Translations under genes and position numbers: made by a program
Source: a virus
Reading direction: 5' to 3' (one strand)
Virus record (IMG/VR): IMGVR_UViG_3300048928_000663
Coordinates: 1-62,518 of that record
Length of the DNA: 62,518 nucleotides
In this document: piece by piece, positions 14,907 to 23,278 of the stretch
Numbering within the stretch: the stretch's first letter is position 1
Layout of the letters: each line of letters begins with the position of its first letter
The notes under the pieces: generated by a model
Told to the model about the DNA's origin: nothing
Seen by the model: only the letters and a program-made list of their open reading frames with translations
Database searches by the model: none

Positions 14907-15696
14907 AGACGCCCCGGAATTCTTGGCGCTGTTGAACGACATCTGGATGCTGAAGGGAACGGCGCTCCTGACGGACGGCCAGAAGGCGCTGTTCTTCGGC
15001 GCGCTGGCGCAGCACCCGCTGAACGAAGTGAAGGCTGGGCTGATGGCCCACGTGCGCGACCCCAGGCGCGGCCAGTTCCTACCCATGCCTGCCGACGTGA
15101 TCGCGCAAATCAAGGGCATCGGGGACGACGACGGCCGGCCGGGTGCTGAAGAGGCCTGGGCGCTGGTCCAGCGTGCCAGGGACGAGGCGCAGACCATCGT
15201 CTGGACGGCCGAGATGGCCGAGGCGCACGGTGTCGCGCGGTCGCTGCTGGCTATCCGCGATGAGGTCGGCGCCCGCATGGCGTTCAAGGAAACCTACCAG
15301 CGCCTGCTGGCCGAGGCGCGCGAGCGCCGCGTGCCGGCCATCTGGACCGTCAGCCAGGGGCATGACCCCCAGTTGCGGGAGTCGGCGATCGCGGCGCACA
15401 TCGCGGCCGGCCGCCCAGGTCTGGGCATGGCCGACGTGGCCTTGCCCGTGCTCGGCCTGGACAAGGTGCTGGCCCTGCCGGCGCCGGTCGACTCGACGCC
15501 TGAACAGATCGCGGCCCGCGAGGCTGCGCGCGCGAAGGCCCAGCAGCTGCGCGAAGAGTTCGCCGCGCGGCGCGACAACCCGCCGCTGTCAGCAGCAGAA
15601 ATCGAGAGTGCGCGCCAGCGTGCACGCACGGAAGCGCTTAAGACTGAGAGCAACAACAAGGTGCGCCAGCACGGCGCCGAGGAAGGGAACCAATGA
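14896..15696 (+). CDS. Replication-region protein, helicase-loader-like
   Basis: A 266-residue protein overlapping the DUF1376 gene by 11 bases. The N-terminal 70 residues (EFLALLNDIWMLKGTALLTD, ALAQHPLNEVKAGLMAH, then RGQFLPMPADVIAQI) resemble the N-terminal domain of phage replication loader proteins that follow a DnaT-like partner. The middle is helical and the C-terminal 60 residues are highly charged coiled coil. No ATPase motif is present, so loader function is inferred from position and N-terminal pattern. Confidence 0.72.
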   Translation: MQPEDAPEFLALLNDIWMLKGTALLTDGQKALFFGALAQHPLNEVKAGLMAHVRDPRRGQFLPMPADVIAQIKGIGDDDGRPGAEEAWALVQRARDEAQTIVWTAEMAEAHGVARSLLAIRDEVGARMAFKETYQRLLAEARERRVPAIWTVSQGHDPQLRESAIAAHIAAGRPGLGMADVALPVLGLDKVLALPAPVDSTPEQIAAREAARAKAQQLREEFAARRDNPPLSAAEIESARQRARTEALKTESNNKVRQHGAEEGNQ

Positions 15697-16007
15697 CCAC
15701 CGCCACCATCCCCCTGCGCGATGTCTGCGCCATCGTGCACTCGCTGCAGGAGCGCGTTCTGCACTGTGCGCTGGGCCTGTTCAACGCCCGGCAGGAACTG
15801 AAGCGCGACGTAGCGCCAGAAGCTGTGCTGCTGGGGCAGCAGCACGTGCGCAACTGGCAGGACGCGCATGCGATCGTGTCGGGCGACCTTCGCGATGTGG
15901 CGCCCGAGGCCGCGGGCGAGCTGATGGCGCGCGCACCCGCCAACGACGCCGTGTTCGACCCCGACGCGCCAAAAAAATTTGGCCGCATTGGTGACAAGAC
16001 GCTCTGA
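15693..16007 (+). CDS. Hypothetical protein
   Basis: A 104-residue protein overlapping the upstream gene by 4 bases. Mostly helical (RDVCAIVHSLQERVLHCALG) with an acidic C-terminus. No family was recognised. A half operator (GGTGAC at 15990) lies at its 3' end. Confidence 0.7.
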   Translation: MTTATIPLRDVCAIVHSLQERVLHCALGLFNARQELKRDVAPEAVLLGQQHVRNWQDAHAIVSGDLRDVAPEAAGELMARAPANDAVFDPDAPKKFGRIGDKTL

Positions 16008-16026
16008 AATCGGACAATAGTTACCA

Positions 16027-16488
16027 ATGCGGAAAGCTACGAAACGGAAGGTCTGGTATGTGCGCGGGTCGGGCCTGGAGCTCGCCATCGCCGGCGCGAC
16101 GATGACCGCGCAGGCGGACCTCGACAAACTGCGGCTGCTTGAGTTGTCAGCGATTGAGTGCTTCGCCAAGGGCAACGCCACGCGTATGGAGTTCACGCAC
16201 ATCGCGGACATGCTGAACCTGACCGAGACGTTCACGACCATGAACATCGGCCGGGAGGCCATCCCGGCGTGCGAGGCCCTGCAAGCTGCGCTGATCGAGA
16301 TTCGCGATCGCCACGCTGCGACAGGGCGCATGGGCGTCACGATCGCGAACCTCGACGCCATGCGGGAGGTGTTCGCCTTTCAGGACGCCCAGCGGTCTGC
16401 TGTGGATCGTTCGACATACGAGCGCGCGATCAAGCTGTGCGCCAACAGGATCAGGTCGGCGCACCCATCGCGCAAGGTTCTGGCATGA
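16027..16488 (+). CDS. Conserved phage hypothetical protein
   Basis: A 153-residue, mainly helical protein (DLDKLRLLELSAIECFAKGN, MEFTHIADMLNLTETFTTMN) of a type seen in replication regions of betaproteobacterial phages. It begins 19 bases after the previous stop, the only gap in this operon. The gap carries a possible -10 (GACAAT) and a GTTACC half-site, so a second promoter may lie here. Function unknown. Confidence 0.75.
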   Translation: MRKATKRKVWYVRGSGLELAIAGATMTAQADLDKLRLLELSAIECFAKGNATRMEFTHIADMLNLTETFTTMNIGREAIPACEALQAALIEIRDRHAATGRMGVTIANLDAMREVFAFQDAQRSAVDRSTYERAIKLCANRIRSAHPSRKVLA

Positions 16489-17024
16489 GCGAGGTGCACG
16501 CGCTCGAAGAGGGCACCTACCTGCTGCGCGCCATCCTGGCGAAGTGCGACGACGACGGCGGATGCATGATGTGGACGGGCGGCGTGGGCAGCGATGACGT
16601 GCCGAAGATGCGCATCCCAGGCGACACGCTGCGCCGCACCCATTCGGTCCGCGCACTCGTGCTGCGCGAGATCGGCAAGCCACTGCCCGAGGGAAACATC
16701 GCCACCAACACGTGTGAGCGCAAGCGGTGCGTCGCTCCCGATCATGCCGTTGCGATGACCCGTTCGCGGCTGGGCAAGCGCGCCGCGGAGTCGACCGGCT
16801 ACCACCTGAACCCGGCTCGAAACGCAAAGATCGCAGCGGCCCACCAGGCCAAGTTCGGTGTCCTGTCCGCAGAGGTCCGCGCGGCCATCGACGCATCCAG
16901 CACCTCCAACCGCGCCACGGCGCGGGCACTGGGTGTGCCCATGAACACGGTCGCAGACTACCGGCGCGGCGACACCTACCGCAACTACTCGACGCCGTTC
17001 CGCGGCCTAGGTGCTCGCTCATGA
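16485..17024 (+). CDS. HNH-like protein fused to a helix-turn-helix
   Basis: A 179-residue protein. Residues 18-95 follow the layout of phage HNH nucleases (CDDDGGCMMWTGGVG, then RTHSVRALVLREIGKPLPEG and a C-x-RCVAPDH segment), but the usual first catalytic CxxH is replaced by NTCERKRC, so activity is doubtful. Residues 125-170 (SNRATARALGVPMNTVADYR) form a helix-turn-helix. It overlaps both neighbours by 4 bases and may be a domesticated homing-type nuclease now acting as a DNA-binding protein. Confidence 0.75.
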   Translation: MSEVHALEEGTYLLRAILAKCDDDGGCMMWTGGVGSDDVPKMRIPGDTLRRTHSVRALVLREIGKPLPEGNIATNTCERKRCVAPDHAVAMTRSRLGKRAAESTGYHLNPARNAKIAAAHQAKFGVLSAEVRAAIDASSTSNRATARALGVPMNTVADYRRGDTYRNYSTPFRGLGARS

Positions 17025-17275
17025 CATGCGACGACTGCGCGGCCGCCAAGGAAACCGCTGGACAGCACCGCCAGTTCGACAACCGGAAATGCTTGTGGTG
17101 CGCGGCCAGGCTGATCCAGCAGATTGGCAGGCTTCCCATCACGCGCGACGAGGCGACAGCACGCCGGCGCGCCGCGCTTGCCGATGCCACAGCGGCCGGT
17201 CTGGACGAGCAACAGATTCGCGAACTGGCGAAGGACAAAGCCCTCGCCATTGCACCGAAACCGGAGAAGAAATGA
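17021..17275 (+). CDS. Small zinc-binding protein
   Basis: An 84-residue protein with CDDC at residues 3-6 and CLWC at 24-27, a likely single zinc site, followed by a charged helix (TARRRAALADATAAGLDEQQ). Function unknown. It is linked by 4-base overlaps to the HNH-like and DUF1064 genes. Confidence 0.72.
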   Translation: MTCDDCAAAKETAGQHRQFDNRKCLWCAARLIQQIGRLPITRDEATARRRAALADATAAGLDEQQIRELAKDKALAIAPKPEKK

Positions 17276-17739
17276 CCATGCGCCTGAAATCGCTGGATGA
17301 CCTGAAGGGCATGACCGCGCGCCCAGCTTCCCAGCGCCCTCGCAGTGCTGCGCCATCGCCGGCGCCCGCCGCCGCGCCCGCCGCCGGCCTCCAGCGCCTG
17401 TACGCGCTCGGCCGCCTGAAGGACGGCGAGAGGAACAAGACCGAGGAGCGCTACGAGCAGTTCCTGGCAGAGCAGAAGCTGGCCGGCGCCATCCGCTGGT
17501 TCATGTTCGAGGGCATCAAGTTGAAGCTAGCACCGCTCACGACGCTGACGATCGACTTCAACGTCATGCGCGCGGACGGCGTGTTCGAAATGCACGACGT
17601 GAAGGGCTCCAAGGCCATCGTGACCGACGACGCCCGCGCCAAGACCAAGGTTGCGGCGGCCATGTTCCCGTTCGTTTTCAAGATGGTCTACCCGCGCACG
17701 CAGAAGGCTGGCGGCGGGTGGGAAGTGGAGGAAATCTGA
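17272..17739 (+). CDS. DUF1064 putative nuclease
   Basis: A 155-residue DUF1064 protein, a family with a PD-(D/E)xK fold. After a disordered Pro/Ala N-terminus come NKTEERYEQFLAEQK (residues 56-69), FMFEGIKLKLAPLTTLTIDF with Asp95, and EMHDVKG with Asp109-x-Lys111, then DDARAKTKVAA. These fit the catalytic D...(D/E)xK pattern of Holliday-junction-type or restriction-like nucleases. Its position between the zinc protein and the DUF4406 gene suggests replication or recombination processing. Confidence 0.86.
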   Translation: MTMRLKSLDDLKGMTARPASQRPRSAAPSPAPAAAPAAGLQRLYALGRLKDGERNKTEERYEQFLAEQKLAGAIRWFMFEGIKLKLAPLTTLTIDFNVMRADGVFEMHDVKGSKAIVTDDARAKTKVAAAMFPFVFKMVYPRTQKAGGGWEVEEI

Positions 17740-18311
17740 TGCGCACGCACTGGTACATCGCTGGCCCCATGTCGGGCCTGCCCAAGGACAACCGCCCCGC
17801 GTTCGCCGAGGCCGCCGCCAAGCTGCGCGGCCTGGGCTACGACGTGATCAGCCCGGCCGAACTGAATCCGCTGCCGGCCGGCACCTACGAAGAATGCATG
17901 CGCCGCGACATCCGCGCGCTGATGACCTACTGCCAGGGCGTGGTGCTACTGCCGGGCTGGGCCGAGTCGCGCGGCGCCAGTAGCGAGCGCTTCATCGCCG
18001 AACTGGTGGGCATGGAGCTTGTGGACCTCGATGTGATGCTGGCGCACCCGCGCCCCATTGGCTGCGGCCACGACGCCACGGAGCACGCCCACTACAAAAA
18101 GGACGTGCGGCACATCGACATGCTCGACGTGTACCGGCTGCTGGATCTGTTCGCGGTCACGCACCCATGCCCACAGCACGCGGTCAAGAAGCTGCTGGTG
18201 GCCGGCGGGCGCGGCGCAAAGGACACGGACAAGGACATCCAAGAGGCCATCGACACGCTGGTGCGCTGGCAGGGCATGCGGGCCGAGGACGCCGGAAAGG
18301 CCGTGCTGTGA
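17739..18311 (+). CDS. DUF4406 protein with C-terminal extension
   Basis: A 190-residue protein. Residues 1-95 match DUF4406, a nucleoside 2-deoxyribosyltransferase-like fold: YIAGPMSGLPKDNRPAF, GYDVISPAEL, then CQGVVLLPGWAESRGA, with the glycine-rich first loop and the acidic catalytic region conserved. The last 80 residues (HYKKDVRHIDMLDVYRLLDL, CPQHAVKKLLVAGGRG) form an added domain resembling the DUF3310-like segment that organises phage nucleotide-metabolism proteins. It may act on nucleosides, which is inference. Confidence 0.82.
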   Translation: MRTHWYIAGPMSGLPKDNRPAFAEAAAKLRGLGYDVISPAELNPLPAGTYEECMRRDIRALMTYCQGVVLLPGWAESRGASSERFIAELVGMELVDLDVMLAHPRPIGCGHDATEHAHYKKDVRHIDMLDVYRLLDLFAVTHPCPQHAVKKLLVAGGRGAKDTDKDIQEAIDTLVRWQGMRAEDAGKAVL

Positions 18312-18556
18312 CCGCCGTAGCCTGCGCACCCGCGCGCCTGAACGGTTGCCACAACCACGCACCCTTCCTCGACACCTTGGAGGTGCAAGACGGATGGACC
18401 CCGGGGGTCTACGACGTGACGCGCGCCGTCACCACGCGCGCGCCGCGCATGATCACGGTGCCGTTCCGCATGGCTCGGGACTGCCGCTACACGCACACTG
18501 ACCTGGGCAAGGCCGATGCGGCCTGCGCGGGCTGCACGTGGAGGGCGCCGGCGTGA
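18308..18556 (+). CDS. Small hypothetical protein
   Basis: An 82-residue protein from GTG 18308, overlapping the previous stop (GTGA). The C-terminus contains CRYTHTDLGKADAACAGC, a Cys/His cluster that may bind zinc. Its middle has YDVTRAVTTRAPRM, a beta-rich stretch. Not recognised. Confidence 0.7.
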   Translation: MTAVACAPARLNGCHNHAPFLDTLEVQDGWTPGVYDVTRAVTTRAPRMITVPFRMARDCRYTHTDLGKADAACAGCTWRAPA

Positions 18557-19002
18557 CCGACACGAGCAAGACCCTGGCTGCGCGCTTCGCGGCCTACGCC
18601 AACCCGGATCGCGTCGAGCCGCGCAAGCCCGACGCGCTGGTCCTGCGCCGCGTGCTGGAAACGCTGCCGCGTTTCACCTACCGATTCACCAACGAGGTTG
18701 AACTGCACAAGGCCCTGGCCCTGGTGCTGGCCGGCGCCGGTCTGGAGTTCGAGCGGGAGCACGTTGCCGGCCCGGCCGACCGCTTCGACTTCCTGCTGCC
18801 CAGCGGCATCGTGATCGAGGCGAAGGTGAAGGGCTCCATGACGCCGGCCTTGAGCCAGTGCGCGCGCTACCTCGCCCGCGAGGACGTGTCGGCCGTGGTG
18901 TTGGTCACGACGCGCTACTGGGCCGCCGGCGGCCGCGAGGTCTTCAAGAACACCACAGGCAAGCCGTTGCACACGGTCAAGGTCAGGGGAGCATCGTTTT
19001 GA
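18553..19002 (+). CDS. PD-(D/E)xK nuclease
   Basis: A 149-residue nuclease from GTG 18553. It shows a textbook core: Glu48-x-Glu50 in a helix, DRFDFLLPSG with Asp79, and IVIEAKVKGS with Glu89-x-Lys91, followed by LSQCARYL and a VVLVTT strand. The compact VRR-NUC-like size suits a stand-alone partner of the helicase encoded immediately downstream, whose start overlaps this stop. It may cut replication or recombination intermediates. Confidence 0.85.
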   Translation: MTDTSKTLAARFAAYANPDRVEPRKPDALVLRRVLETLPRFTYRFTNEVELHKALALVLAGAGLEFEREHVAGPADRFDFLLPSGIVIEAKVKGSMTPALSQCARYLAREDVSAVVLVTTRYWAAGGREVFKNTTGKPLHTVKVRGASF

Positions 19003-20777
19003 GCACGAACATGGGCGAGGTCCGCCTGCAAGCCGGCTACTGGATCATCCGCACCGAGCCGCACATTCGCGGGCGCTTGAAGCGCGTGTTCCCGCGCGCG
19101 CCACAGATGGCGGCCGACACGATCCGCCTGTCGGCCAGCGCCGAGAACACACGGGAACTGGAGTGGTTCTTGATGCGCTACCCGATGACGGTGGAGCGCC
19201 CCGAGATGCTGGCCCAGCTGGCGGAGCAGCACCGCAGCAGCGAGAGCCGCCTGGCGGATCTGTTGGGCGGCCACGTCGCGCCGCTTGAGGTCGCCCTGGC
19301 CGAGCCCGCGCGCGGCTACCAGCTGTTCGCGGCGCAGATGCTCGACCTGAAACTCGGCTTGCTGCTGGCCGATGACCTGGGCTTGGGCAAGACCATCAGC
19401 GCCATCGTGCCGATGGTCGACAAGGCCAAGCTGCCTGTGCTGGTGGTGTGCCCGGCGCACATGCCGCGCCAGTGGCGAAACCAGATCAACCGCTTCGCGC
19501 CGGCCCTGAGCGTGCACATCCTGAAGAAGGGCACGCCCTACGACCTCACGCCGAAGCAGCGCAAGCGGCGCGCCGCCGACGCACAGCTGGACCTGATCCC
19601 CGAGTCCGACATGCCGGACGTGATCATCACGAGCTACCACAAGCTGCGCGGCTGGGCCGAGACGCTGGCCGGCAAGGTCCGCTATGTCGTGTTCGATGAG
19701 GCGCAGGCGCTGCGCCGCCAGGGCACCGAGATTCACGAGGCCTGCGCGCACGTCGCGTCCGCGGCGACGTGGCGCCTGGGGCTGTCTGCCACGCCGATCT
19801 ACAACTACGGCCACGAGTTCCACCACGTCATCAACGTGTTGCGGCCGGACGCCATGGGCGACTACAGCGAGTTCATCCGCGAGTGGTGCACGCCCGAGCC
19901 CGGCGGCAAGGCCAAGCTCAACGACCCCACTGAGTTCGGTGCCTACCTTCGCCGCGAGGGCCTGATGCTCCGGCGCACGCGCGCCGAGGTCGGCCGGGAA
20001 CTGCCGCCGTTGTCCAAGATCGTCCACGAAATCGACGCCGACGAAAAGGCGCTGGACGCGCTGAAGACGGACGCCGTGGCCCTCGCCAAGATCGTCCTGC
20101 AGCACAACGAGCAGTTCCGCGGCGAGAAGATGCAGGCAGCGGGCGAGTTCGACGCCCTCATGCGGCAGGCGACGGGTATCGCGAAGGCGCCCTACGTGGC
20201 CGAGTTCGTGAAGTTGCTGCTGGAGAGCGGCGAGCCCATCGTGCTGTTCGGCTGGCACCGCAGCGTGTACGACATCTGGATGGAGTCGCTGGCGGCCTAC
20301 AACCCGGTGCTCTACACCGGCAGCGAGTCGGCATCGCAGAAGGATGCGGCCGTGCAGGCCTTAGTGACGGGCGAGTCCAAGCTGCTGATCGTCAGCCTGC
20401 GTTCCGGTGCCGGCCTTGACGGGTTGCAGGGCTCATCGCACAACGTCGTGTTCGGTGAGCTGGACTGGTCGCCCGGCGTGCTGGAGCAGTGCGTTGGCCG
20501 CGTGCACCGCGATGGCCAGGAGCAGCCGTGCTCTGCCTACTACCTGGTGTCGGAGACGGGGAGCGACCCGATCATGGCCGAGGTGCTGGGCGTGAAGCGC
20601 GAGCAGATCGAAGGCGTGCGCAACCCGGATTCCGCCTTGGCCGAGCGCATCGAGACCGGCGAGCACACGCTGCGCCGGCTGGCTCGCGACTACCTCGCCA
20701 AGCATGGCGTGGCCGTGCCAGCCGGCAACGTGCTCAAGATGCCGGCCAACGACCCGCAGGCGGATGCAGCGGCATGA
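18999..20777 (+). CDS. SNF2-type superfamily 2 helicase
   Basis: A 592-residue helicase. Walker A is DDLGLGKT (residues 125-132), motif Ia VVCPAHMPRQW, motif II DEAQ (233-236), motif III LSATP. The C-terminal lobe has LLIVSLRSGAGLDGLQ and QCVGRVHRDGQ (motifs V and VI). This is the SNF2/RapA-like layout of phage DNA-repair helicases. TTG 18999 was preferred because AGGGGAG lies 8 bases upstream and the codon overlaps the prior stop; ATG 19011 is an alternative. It probably remodels or unwinds replication intermediates with the adjoining nuclease. Confidence 0.92.
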   Translation: MSTNMGEVRLQAGYWIIRTEPHIRGRLKRVFPRAPQMAADTIRLSASAENTRELEWFLMRYPMTVERPEMLAQLAEQHRSSESRLADLLGGHVAPLEVALAEPARGYQLFAAQMLDLKLGLLLADDLGLGKTISAIVPMVDKAKLPVLVVCPAHMPRQWRNQINRFAPALSVHILKKGTPYDLTPKQRKRRAADAQLDLIPESDMPDVIITSYHKLRGWAETLAGKVRYVVFDEAQALRRQGTEIHEACAHVASAATWRLGLSATPIYNYGHEFHHVINVLRPDAMGDYSEFIREWCTPEPGGKAKLNDPTEFGAYLRREGLMLRRTRAEVGRELPPLSKIVHEIDADEKALDALKTDAVALAKIVLQHNEQFRGEKMQAAGEFDALMRQATGIAKAPYVAEFVKLLLESGEPIVLFGWHRSVYDIWMESLAAYNPVLYTGSESASQKDAAVQALVTGESKLLIVSLRSGAGLDGLQGSSHNVVFGELDWSPGVLEQCVGRVHRDGQEQPCSAYYLVSETGSDPIMAEVLGVKREQIEGVRNPDSALAERIETGEHTLRRLARDYLAKHGVAVPAGNVLKMPANDPQADAAA

Positions 20778-21298
20778 GCGACATCACGCTGGTCAGGATG
20801 GACGAGACGGCGATCACGGAGGCTGACCGCGAGGTGGTGCGCCGCGTGGTCTTCGGCATGGTCGAGGGCCTGGGCGAGGTCAACCGCAAGCGCTGGCACC
20901 GGTTGTGGTGGGCCATCCTGCGCCTGCAGCCGGGCGAGATGATCCAGATCAAGAGCGCCAAGAAGCGCAGCGGGCCGTTCCATCGCTGGCACATGAAGGT
21001 CGAGCACACCGTCTTCGAGGCGCAAGAGACCTTCAGCGACTTCGAGAACGGCTTTCGCACCTGGCTGAAGATCGGCGCAGGGCACTGCGACTGGTTCCCG
21101 AACGCCGAAGGCACGCTGTTCCCGGTGCCGCGCTCGACGGCCTACTCGGCGCTGGAGGACGGCGACATGCGTGACTTCCACGACAACGCGATGGCCTTCC
21201 TGCGCAGCGAGCACGCGGCCGTGACGTTGTGGCCCCACCTGCGGCGGCTGCAGGCCATGAACATGATGCACGCCGTTCTGTCGGGGTTCGACCGATGA
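20774..21298 (+). CDS. DUF1367 protein
   Basis: A 174-residue protein matching DUF1367: GEMIQIKSAKKRSGPFHRWH and then KVEHTVFEAQETFSDFENGF, a long run of aromatic and charged residues, ending in a helical C-terminus. DUF1367 proteins occur in lambda-like nin regions and are uncharacterised. Overlaps of 4 bases on both sides show it is cotranslated with the helicase and HAD-like genes. Confidence 0.85.
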   Translation: MSDITLVRMDETAITEADREVVRRVVFGMVEGLGEVNRKRWHRLWWAILRLQPGEMIQIKSAKKRSGPFHRWHMKVEHTVFEAQETFSDFENGFRTWLKIGAGHCDWFPNAEGTLFPVPRSTAYSALEDGDMRDFHDNAMAFLRSEHAAVTLWPHLRRLQAMNMMHAVLSGFDR

Positions 21299-21597
21299 AG
21301 CGCCTGATCTTCGGCCTCGACTACGACGGCACGTTCACGGCGGACCCGGACCTCTGGCGGCAGTTCATCAGCGATGCCGAGCGGCGCGGCCACCTGGTGG
21401 TCTGCGTCACGGCGCGCCGAGTGCCGCCGGACTTCTCGCGCGAGCCGCGCCTGCCGTCCAGCGTGCCCATCGTGTGCACCGGCGGCCAGCCGTACAAGAA
21501 GCACGCGGCGGCCAAGGCCGGCTACCCGGTCGCGATCTGGATCGATGACATGCCCAGCCTCATCGAGCCGTCCCTGGTGCTGGACTTCGGCAAATGA
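21295..21597 (+). CDS. HAD-like phosphatase
   Basis: A 100-residue minimal HAD fold. Motif I is FGLDYDGTFT (Asp9, Asp11), motif II is VVCVTARR, and AIWIDDMPSL provides the C-terminal aspartates. No cap domain is present. It may dephosphorylate nucleotides or DNA/RNA ends; the family is broad and substrate cannot be predicted. Confidence 0.85.
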   Translation: MKRLIFGLDYDGTFTADPDLWRQFISDAERRGHLVVCVTARRVPPDFSREPRLPSSVPIVCTGGQPYKKHAAAKAGYPVAIWIDDMPSLIEPSLVLDFGK

Positions 21598-22076
21598 GGC
21601 GCAGCGCCCCCATGAAGCGCACGCCCTTCGCGCGCCAGGCCCCGGCGCCCGAGGTGCGGCCCGAGCGCATCCGTCCGGTTGCGCGGCCGCTCGCCCGAGC
21701 CGCGAACTACGGCCAGCCGGCCAACGACGCGTTCGTGGCCGTGCCCAAGCGCGAGTACATCCGCAGTCCGGCGTTGCTGGCCGCGTGCCAGCACCTGCCA
21801 TGCATGCACTGCGGCCGCGCCATCCCGGGCACGGTGTGCGCCGCGCACTCGAACTGGGCCGACTGGGGCGGGAAGGGCGGCCACATCAAGGCCGACGACA
21901 ACTGCATCGCGGCCCTGTGCGATCTGTGCCACATCCCCGTGCTCGATCAGGGCGCCAAGCTGACGTACATCGAGCGGCGTGCGATGTGGCTGGCCGCGCA
22001 CCTCAAGACCGTGGCCGAGCTGGTGCGGACTGCGCGCTGGCCGGCCGGCATTCCGATCCCAACCCTCACACCATGA
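21594..22076 (+). CDS. DUF1364/Ref-like Cys-rich nuclease-type protein
   Basis: A 160-residue protein. After a basic, Arg/Pro-rich N-terminus, residues 68-125 contain CQHLPCMHCGRAIPG, VCAAHSNWADWGGKGG and ALCDLCHIPVLD, a zinc/HNH-like cluster as in DUF1364 and Ref-type phage recombination proteins. The role is probably nuclease or DNA binding in recombination. An internal ATG at 21612 is an alternative start. Confidence 0.76.
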   Translation: MRRSAPMKRTPFARQAPAPEVRPERIRPVARPLARAANYGQPANDAFVAVPKREYIRSPALLAACQHLPCMHCGRAIPGTVCAAHSNWADWGGKGGHIKADDNCIAALCDLCHIPVLDQGAKLTYIERRAMWLAAHLKTVAELVRTARWPAGIPIPTLTP

Positions 22077-22858
22077 AAGGCAGCACCATGCACGCACTGT
22101 CAACTGCCGGCCGCCCGGCGGCGACCACCATCGCGGGCGTCGACATCCGCCAGGACGCGGATGGCCGCTACAGCCTCAACGACCTGCACCGAGCCAGCGG
22201 CGGCGAGAAGCGCCACCGGCCGAACTACTGGCTCGCCAACGACCAGACCAAGGCCCTGGTGCTGGAACTGGTCGGCAGCGATGCCGGCATCCCGGTATCG
22301 GTCACGCGGGGCGGGCCGGGGCAGGGCACCTACGTCTGCCGCGAGTTGGTCTACGCCTACGCCATGTGGATTAGCCCGAGCTTCCACCTGAAGGTCATCC
22401 GGGCCTACGACACGCTCGTGCAGGCCGAGGCGCTGACGCTGCCCAAGTCGTTCGCCGAGGCGCTGCGGCTGGCGGCCGCGCAGCAGGACCAGATCGAGGC
22501 CCAGCAGCAGCAGATCGCGACCATGAAGCCCCAGGTGGCCGCGCTGGTCAGCCTCACGACCGAGACGGGCGCGCTCTGTCAGCGCGACGCGGCCAAGCAC
22601 CTGGGCGTGGCCCCGAGGACGTTCACCGGATGGCTGCTGTCCATGGGCTGGACGTACCGCCAGCAGGTCGCCGACCCGTCCAGGCTGGGCCGCATCGTGG
22701 CCTATCAGGACAAGCTCGACCGGGGATATCTCGCGCACCGTCTGGTGCCCATCACGCACAGCAACGAGGCCGTCAGCCACGACGCTCTGGTGCAGGTCAC
22801 GCGGAAGGGGCTGGCACGGCTGGCCTGCTACATCCAGTCCGGCAAGGGGCCGAAGTAG
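22073..22858 (+). CDS. KilA-N / antirepressor-type protein
   Basis: A 261-residue protein (257 from ATG 22088, which has an AAAGG site). Residues 20-120 are a KilA-N domain: IRQDADGRYSLNDLHRASGG, RPNYWLANDQTKALVLELVG, then YVCRELVYAYAMWISPSFHL. A coiled coil follows (QQDQIEAQQQQIATMKPQ), then a C-terminal ANT-type winged helix (DAAKHLGVAPRTFTGWLLSM). Such proteins often bind DNA or neutralise phage repressors. It is the last gene of the replication operon. Confidence 0.88.
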   Translation: MKGSTMHALSTAGRPAATTIAGVDIRQDADGRYSLNDLHRASGGEKRHRPNYWLANDQTKALVLELVGSDAGIPVSVTRGGPGQGTYVCRELVYAYAMWISPSFHLKVIRAYDTLVQAEALTLPKSFAEALRLAAAQQDQIEAQQQQIATMKPQVAALVSLTTETGALCQRDAAKHLGVAPRTFTGWLLSMGWTYRQQVADPSRLGRIVAYQDKLDRGYLAHRLVPITHSNEAVSHDALVQVTRKGLARLACYIQSGKGPK

Positions 22859-22861
22859 GGG

Positions 22862-22891
22862 CAGGAAAAGTGTAGTTTGACCGAGAGTTAG
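22862..22891 (+). repeat. Direct repeat copy A (CAGGAAAAGTGTAG...)
   Basis: A 30-bp element matched at 25 positions by the copy at 22959-22988. It contains TTGACC, which with TATGAC 18 bp downstream (22901-22906) could be a promoter. Confidence 0.55.
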
Positions 22892-22958
22892 CAAGAGTCC
22901 TATGACGCATTCCCGCCGAAATCGGAAATTCCTCAATCAAACCAATCGGTTGCGAGCC

Positions 22959-22988
22959 CAGGAAAAATATAGCTTGAGCGAGAGTTGG
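22959..22988 (+). repeat. Direct repeat copy B (CAGGAAAAATATAG...)
   Basis: Second copy of the 30-bp element, 97 bp after copy A and ending 4 bases before operator site 8. Both copies share CGAGAGTT near the 3' end. Confidence 0.55.
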
Positions 22989-22992
22989 AGGC

Positions 22993-23008
22993 GGTGACAA
23001 CAGTCACC
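22993..23008. promoter_or_regulatory. Operator site 8 (GGTGAC-AACA-GTCACC)
   Basis: The only site with perfectly symmetric GGTGAC arms. It contains the -35 of the promoter for the 23030 operon. Confidence 0.72.
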
Positions 23009-23023
23009 GTTTCCATATACAAT
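22994..23023 (+). promoter_or_regulatory. Promoter of the 23030 operon
   Basis: GTGACA (22994-22999) and TACAAT (23018-23023) are 18 bp apart. The start point would be near 23030, the first base of the ATG, suggesting a very short or absent leader. Confidence 0.6.
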
Positions 23024-23029
23024 TGCAGC

Positions 23030-23278
23030 ATGGACAAGAACCTGACACCGGACCACGCCGCATCCCTCGCCCTGTTTCTGCTGGAGCGGACGGGCTCCGT
23101 TCTGGGGGCGTGGATCGGCAGGATGACCGCCACCGAGCAGCGCGCGCTGTTCGGCCGCTACCTGGGCAGGGGCCGCATCGTCATCGACGGCGCCGCCGAA
23201 ACCATCTGCAACCGCGTCAAGGTCTGCTTCGGCCTGGACTACGACGATCGCAACCTCACGCGCTGGAGCGCCCTGTAA
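23030..23278 (+). CDS. Small hypothetical protein
   Basis: An 82-residue protein from ATG 23030. The first half is a hydrophobic helix (ASLALFLLERTGSVLGAWIG) that may be amphipathic rather than membrane spanning; the rest is charged. It has one-base overlap (TAATG) with the following gene. No family was recognised. Confidence 0.68.
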   Translation: MDKNLTPDHAASLALFLLERTGSVLGAWIGRMTATEQRALFGRYLGRGRIVIDGAAETICNRVKVCFGLDYDDRNLTRWSAL

